Shown here one piece after another: positions 58,569 to 64,000 of a DNA stretch of 64,000 bases; positions within the stretch are counted from its first letter, which is position 1, and each line of letters begins with the position of its first letter. The notes under the pieces are model-generated. The model ran no database searches. It was not told where the DNA came from and saw only the letters and a list, made by a program, of their open reading frames with translations. Position numbers and translations under genes: made by a program. Source of the DNA: Dugong dugon. Taxonomy: Eukaryota > Chordata > Mammalia > Sirenia > Dugongidae. The stretch lies in NCBI GenBank assembly GCA_030035585.1, contig CM057482.1, positions 59,896,828 to 59,960,827 on the forward strand, read 5' to 3'.

Positions 58569-60524
58569 TAAGTTACAAGATAAAGTAGGGCGGCCTGGGC
58601 CTCGCCCTCCCGGGTCGGAATAGCCCACCGAGCGAGCTCCGTGGGCGCGGACTCCGGCCGGGTGCTAGGGCAGCGGGCGACAGGATGCGGCGTCGCTCGT
58701 CGGGAAGTCTCGGCTATGAACCTACATCTTTCTCTTTGGGTATCTCCTGAAGCGCCCCGCTCAATGGTAGCTGCGTCTCCTGCCACTGTTTTTCTCCCTT
58801 CCCAGCAGCTGGAGAGGCCTTGTTTAATTTTATAGAGTTTCTCCATCTGTCCACAATTAGACTGTTCGTTCCCAGACCCTCCCGGCCCCTCTGCAGCCTC
58901 GCAGCCGAGCGACCGGGGCCTCTGGGTCCTGCCTCCCGAGCTTCCCTGTCACTCGCACCCACCCACCGCTAGGGAAACCTTCCGGTTTGCGAAATGGTGG
59001 GAGCCTATTGCATGCCCAGAGGACTGATGGGTTTCCTGCCTTGGCTGTGTTCAGGGCCTGGAGTGCACTTTGGAATGCAAGACCTGCTGATGTCATGCAC
59101 CAGTATAGAACTTAAAACCTGTACTTGGGCAGGCCAGGCCAGGCTAGGTAGGCACCTGGGATGCAAAATTTAAGGAGGCACTGAAACTCAGGGTAGAGCA
59201 AAAGGTCTGTTCTTTACAGTGTTTTCTGTTTTTGGGTGTCCTTGATGGAGCCATCTCTGGTTTAGATTTGAGCCATTTGAATACAGTTAATCTTCAATTT
59301 GAAAAACACTCAAGCCAGATTAAAAAAACAAACAAAAAGTGGACCCTCTTCTATTCCCCTGGGCTGATGACAGTACACCTGAATGATGTGGAATGAGAGA
59401 CATGGCAGTTTTTCTGTGGCACTGTCGCTCTATGCTGAGAGTCCTGGGACAGAAGTTTACTGAACTGGTGACGTAGCATGCTTTAACCTGGAAAGAAGTG
59501 TTACTTCCAGAGGGATTGAAGTGTGTTAGCTGTATTCTCACAGGAGTCATATCAAGAGCTCTCTGGGGAAGGGCGTAACTGCTAGGTTAGGGGTTGTAAG
59601 AGGAAGTAAATTCACTGAATAGCTGCTCCGATTCCAGAACACAGGTGAAACATTCTTGGAGTGCTCTGAGTCGTGAGCCTGCCTTCACCAAAGAGATATA
59701 GGGCCCGACAAGTTTGAGTGAAAATGTAAAATCATGGGTATTTGTTAATTTACCATTACAAGGCTTTACATAAATTCTAAATAAAATCAAGTGTGACTTC
59801 CCAAGGCTGTAGATGTGTTTCTAAGGTAAGACGCAGACATCTGGGCAGTGACACTTTCCTCAGGGAATGCCTATGGCTTTGACATTCAGAGGTGGGTGGA
59901 TTGTTTGCTCTGACTCAAAAATAAACATCTCATGTGCCCTTGATGTGGTGGATGAGAATGGCACTGAGGTCTTCCTCACAAAAACCCATAACCTCAGTCT
60001 GATCACGAGACAAACCTAAATTGAGGGACATTCTACAAAACTCCTGACCAGTACTCCTCAGAATTGTCAGGGTCACCCAAGACAAGAAAAGTGCAAGAAA
60101 CTGTCACGGCCCAGAGAAACCTAAGGAGACATGATCACTAAATGTAATGTGGTATCCTAGATGGGGTATTGGGACAGAATAAGGTCATTAGGGGAAAAAT
60201 AAGGAAATCTAAATAAAATATAGACATAGTTAATTAAAGAAATACATTGAGTGAAATAAATGTGTTATTTCAGTTCTGCTTATGTGTTCAAGGAAATTCG
60301 TGAATGAGAAAATAAAACACAGCTCTACCTTAAAAAAAAAAAGTGCGTAATTGATGCTATTTGCCATTACATTCTGTGTCTTTCACTTAATAAAATGAAA
60401 ATGTGATATTCATTAATTTGGTACTTAACACATTTCCACCCACTGCCACTGAGTCAAGCTAGCTTTGTTATTTATGGTGATGGAAGACAGACGTATAGTT
60501 TTGTTTTGATAAATTTAGTTTTGA

Positions 60525-60615
60525 TCAACAAATATTTATGAAATTCTTATTATGTGCCAGGCACTGTTCTTGGTATTGAGGATACAGCAGTTTTCGAATA
60601 GACTCATAAAACCTT
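60525..60615. repeat. Ancient L2/MIR-class repeat fragment
   Basis: 'caacaaatatttatgaaattcttattatgtgccaggcactgttcttgg...ggatacagcag' is the well-known conserved core seen in old mammalian L2-type repeats. It lies in NIPA1 intron 1. Family and orientation are not certain. Confidence 0.55.
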
Positions 60616-61404
60616 TTTCCATGTCTGCTAAGAAGAGGCAGAGCTGACGATCATTAAATGACTGACTATGAGGAGGGAGGAAAAGGGGGCAGATAATCGG
60701 CAAACTAGGAGCCTGATACTTGTGTTAAGGTAGACTTGACCGTTTCTTAGGGGGTAAAAAACTATGTCTTGCTGAAGTATAAACTTAACATGAGTTGCCA
60801 CACTGCAGCATTTCTAGAGGGAGAGAGTCTCCACTTCAGGGAGCCCAGCTCTGATCACAGTACTGTTGGAACGTTTGGGGACGTGACATCCTCCGTTAGG
60901 GCTTTAACTCTCCCTCGTTAAAGGACCTTCCTAATGAATGCTAGTGTTAACGATAGTTAAGTACTGAATACAACTCTAGACTATGCCAGGAAAATGTCCT
61001 TTGTAGTATAGTCTCAGTGTGATTGCTGGCTTTCTAGAAGTACTTTTGAATGACACGGTCCATGGGGAGTAGGCAAAGAGGTGTGGTTCCATCTATCATT
61101 TTAGTTTTAGAGCCCACATTTAAGGAGGGTTTAAATAAGAGAAACAAGGAAATTATTGGGTTGGGAGGCATTTGTGGGAACTTGTTACAACATTATGGTT
61201 ACAGGTGGCAGCTGAAGAGGAGTGCAGTGGAGTCCAGGAGCGACTACAGGCCAGAGTAGGAATGGGGGCTGCTCGGCAGGTGGTTGCCAGCAAGCCTCGG
61301 GACAGGCTTCTTGGAGACAGTCTCAGGAAAACTGTATGCTTCAATTTGCCAGAGGCGTTTAAGAATTGGATAGTTTATTAACTCTCTAGACCAGAATGAA
61401 CCGG

Positions 61405-61678
61405 CTGATCTTTTTTTTTTTTAAGTTTGGTGAAAACACACATACCAAAATATCTGCCAACAGAGCTTCCACATTTACAATTCAGTGACAGTGGTTACAT
61501 ATTTCATATTGTGACACTGTTATTGCTTTCCTCATCCAAAGCATTCCACCGCCATTAACATAAACTCAGTGCCCCCTAAACAGAAACTCCCTCTTTTCCC
61601 CTCCCTCCCACTTCTGGTAACCATTAGTAATCTTTGATTTCATGTATTTGTTTATTTCATAAAAGTGAAATCATATAG
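61405..61678 (-). mobile_element. L1 3' UTR fragment, minus strand
   Basis: It begins with a T-run (61411-61422) and reads like the reverse L1 tail at 18745-18960 and 23280-23460 ('ttacaattcagtgacagtgg', 'cccctccctcccacttctgg'). It is cut at 61678 by the LTR. Confidence 0.65.
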
Positions 61679-62195
61679 TGTCTTGGTCATCTAGTCTGCT
61701 ATAACAGAAATACCACAAGCGGGTGGCTTTAGCAAACAGAAATTTATTCTCTCACAGTCTAGGAGGCTAGAAAGTCTGAATTCAGGGTGCCAGCTCCAGG
61801 GGAAGGCTTTTTCTCTCTCTCGTCTTTGGTGGAAGATTCTTGTCATTAATCTTCCCTGGTTGAGGAGCTTCTCAGCACAGGCACCCTAGGTCCAAAGGAC
61901 ATGCTATTCTCTGGCTCCTGTTTCTTGATGGTGTGAAGTCCACTGTCTCTTTGCTTGCTTTTCTCTTTTTTATCTCAAAAGAGATTGACTTAAGACACAA
62001 CCTAATCTTGTAGATGGAGTCCTGCCTCATTAACATAACTGCCTCTCATCCTGTCTCATTAATATAGAGGTAGAATTTACAACACATAGGAAAATCACAT
62101 TGGATGACAAGATGGTAGACAATCACACAATACTGGGAATCATGGACTAGCCAAGTTGACACATTTTGGGGGGGGGCACAGTTCCATCCATGACA
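61679..62195 (-). mobile_element. ERVL-class LTR (MLT1-like long form) with adjoining polypurine tract
   Basis: On the minus strand it starts TGTCATGGATGGAACTGTGC at 62195 and ends at the TG of 61679. It is about 517 bp, the same family as 4291-4809 and 39264-47351. Unlike those solo copies it keeps internal sequence on its 5' side: 62196-62210 reads GGCCAAAGGGTGGAA on the minus strand, a polypurine tract directly before the LTR. The remaining internal part is only about 57 bp long, up to the next LTR at 62253. Confidence 0.82.
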
Positions 62196-62252
62196 TTCCA
62201 CCCTTTGGCCTCCCAAAATTCACATCCTTGCCACATGTAAAACACATTCCCC

Positions 62253-62733
62253 CGTCTTAGGCTGGGTTCTCTAGAGAAGCAAAACCAGTAAAGTGTCTAA
62301 ATATATATATAGAGAGATTATATCAAGGAAACAACTCACGCAATTGTAGAGGCTAGAACGTCCCAAGTCCTTGGATCAGGGTAGAGGCCTCTCCCAAGTC
62401 ACACAGCCACAGAAGCTAGCAAGCCCGAGATCGGCAGGTCAGAGAGCAAGGCTCCCGCTCACAGGCTGTGCAGATCGACGAATCCTAGGTTTGGCAGATA
62501 AGCTGACAGCTCAAGTCCCAAGAACGGGAGATGAGATGACAGGAAACAGCCGCAGGATCCAGAGAGAGCAAAAAGCCAGAACGTCTGCTTATGTACAGAT
62601 GCGTGCAACACCCCCAAGGAGACTCCCTTTCATCTGATTGGCTACTCACAGTATATTCAATCATGGGACTGATTACATTAAAACACTGCGAATCATGGCC
62701 CAGCCAAGTTGACACACAATCTTAACCATCACA
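62253..62733 (-). mobile_element. 3' LTR of an ERVL provirus (MLT2-like)
   Basis: On the minus strand it starts TGTGATGGTTAAGATTGTGT at 62733 and ends at 62253, about 481 bp. It is related to the solo LTR at 22660-23230. A polypurine tract (CAAGGGGTGGAC on the minus strand, 62734-62745) precedes it, and ERVL pol follows to the right, so this is the 3' LTR of a provirus whose 5' half lies beyond the window. Its left edge touches internal sequence of the element at 61679-62252. Confidence 0.87.
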
Positions 62734-62941
62734 GTCCACCCCTTGTCAACTTGGCGCATGTACACATCTCCTTAAACCATACATAATCTCTGAATAAAAA
62801 AAATTAGAAAGTCATACTTGGACCTAACATGATGTAACTAACACGCGTACGATCAAAAACGCACTAGCCCCATTTACAGGTTATATTTTATAAGTGGAGG
62901 AAACAAAAATATTTGATACACACAAAGTACAAATACAACAA
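62734..62941 (-). other. ERVL region between pol and 3' LTR, no env
   Basis: Only about 200 bp separate the pol stop from the LTR, with the polypurine tract at 62734-62745 and no coding frame. The absence of an envelope gene is the normal ERVL layout. Confidence 0.75.
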
Positions 62942-64000
62942 TTACAGGCCCCGTTTCTGCAGCTGGTCACGTGGCCGTAACTGGTGTTTAGAACTACCTT
63001 CTTCCACCACCCATTCTGTATTCCCTTTGCCCTCAGCAAGCACCTCTGCTGATTGTGATTCTTTGCCTGGTGGGGTGACCCAAACCTTCATTCCTGAAGG
63101 GTCTGTGTCATTAGTAGTCATGTCAGAATTAGGTTGCTGTAGTTTTCCACTGACTTTAATCACAGGGCATGGTAGTACCAAGAGACGCCCCAAGGAATCT
63201 CCTATATTCCAGACATACTCTTCTTTACCTCCGTTAAGTACTATCAAGCTGGTTTCCTCTTGGTAATCAGGATCAGTCACACCAGCCAGTATGGTAACTC
63301 CCTTCTTTGCCTGTTGATCCAGCAGCATAAGGAGCCCAAAGTGGCCAGGTGACATTCTTAACTTCCAGTTCAATGGAATCAGTGATGTGCCTCCAGGTGG
63401 GAACATTCCTCCCTTTGGAACTAAGACTTCTAGGCCTGCAGAGCATAAGGTCGAGGGGACAGGAAGCAAAAATCTTGCAAGTGGGTCACTAGGGGTAATA
63501 GTGAGTGGTGCCAGTCCCATTTCCGCCCCTTGATTCCTGGACCTGTGAATCCTGGCTGTGGGAGAAACAGCACCATATATTGGATGCTGGTTTAAAGCAT
63601 ATACAGTCTCCTGAAGAACCTTGCCCCAACCCTGCAAGGTATTGCCACCTAGCTGGTGCCGTAATTGTGTCTTTAGAAGGCCATTCCATTGTTCTGTCAA
63701 TCCAGCTGCTTCAGGATGATGGGGAACATGGAAGGCCATTCCATTGTTCTGTCAAGCCAGCTGCTTCAGGATGATGGGGAACATGGTAAGACCAGTGAAT
63801 TCCACGAGCATGGGCCCACTGCCGCACTTCATTTGCTGTGAAGTGAGTCCCTTGATCTGAGGTAATGCTGTGTGGGATACCATGACGGTGGATAAGGCAT
63901 TCTGTAAGTCCACGGATGGTAGTTTTGGCAGAAGCATTGTGTGCATGGAAGGCAAATCCATATCCAGAGTAAGTGTGTATTCCAGTAAGGACAAAATGCT
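62942..64000 (-). pseudogene. ERVL pol remnant: integrase core and C-terminus, then dUTPase
   Basis: An endogenous retrovirus fragment, described as it stands. Integrase joins proviral DNA to the host; dUTPase lowers dUTP during reverse transcription. The integrase core lies at 63785-64000, with SDQGTHF (second catalytic Asp) near 63850. The first catalytic position, near 63976, reads His in TGIHTYSGY. The frame then shifts at a 55-bp tandem duplication (63676-63785). The 265-codon open frame at 62942-63739 holds the integrase end (PEAAGLTEQ, with the Glu expected as the third catalytic residue) and a dUTPase-like domain. In that domain AGLEV is at residues 101-105, AGVTDPDY at 152-159 and GDSLGRLL at 180-187. 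dUTPase placed after integrase identifies ERVL. gag, protease and RT are beyond the window. Confidence 0.9.
63676..63785. repeat. 55-bp tandem duplication in ERVL integrase
   Basis: Two adjoining 55-bp units (63676-63730 and 63731-63785) differ at a single base (t/g at 63701/63756). Because 55 is not a multiple of three, the duplication shifts the integrase frame. The near identity says it arose long after the provirus inserted. Confidence 0.95.

Overview
The window is mammalian nuclear DNA, most probably from an afrotherian of the elephant/manatee/hyrax group (Paenungulata), and elephant is my best guess. Three things point there. There are RTE-type LINEs whose 3' end carries the 'gagtcggaaccgactcg...cctaacaacaac' type tail. 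There are tRNA-derived AfroSINEs ending in a related sequence. The L1 3' UTRs carry a recurring 'ctggggtcttaaaagct' block that I associate with elephant L1s. This is recognition from memory, not a database search.

Positions 1-57309 hold no host gene that I can see. They are a deep stack of transposable elements. 1-3735: L1 fragments and one LTR-like block. 3736-15058: one RTE element split into four pieces by an LTR (4291-4809), a nearly full L1 lacking its 3' end (4869-11354) and a 5'-truncated L1 (12067-13376). 15286-22088: one old L1 split by a young L1 tail with a 20-bp target-site duplication (TSD), an AfroSINE with an 11-bp TSD, an MLT1-like LTR and a composite minus-strand L1 block with a 13-bp TSD. 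22660-23230: solo ERVL-type LTR with a 5-bp TSD. 23941-30438: nearly full-length L1 on the minus strand. 30439-37316: an L1 3' part containing a 2.36-kb Tigger1 DNA transposon and a small RTE insert, then a second long RTE and a SINE with a tRNA-Gly-like head. 37317-38460: old L1. 38766-57309: a second Tigger1, flanked by TA, stretched to 18.5 kb by an LTR (itself split by a full-length L1) and by another full-length L1.

The only host gene is at the right. A CpG island (about 57700-58720) carries exon 1 of NIPA1 on the plus strand (58059-58218, 53 codons plus one base, then a GT donor). NIPA1 is a membrane Mg2+ transporter, the SPG6 hereditary spastic paraplegia gene. Everything from 58219 to the end is intron 1, with an old L1 end, two adjacent ERVL-class LTRs and the 3' half of an ERVL provirus (integrase plus dUTPase, no env) on the minus strand.

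All transposon reading frames are broken, so none is called a working gene. The strongest unusual signal is a tract of about 1 kb that is almost identical between the two inverted Tigger1 copies, about 16 kb apart, while their flanks differ by roughly 5-11%. This looks like ectopic gene conversion. I see no new biological system beyond this genome-dynamics record.
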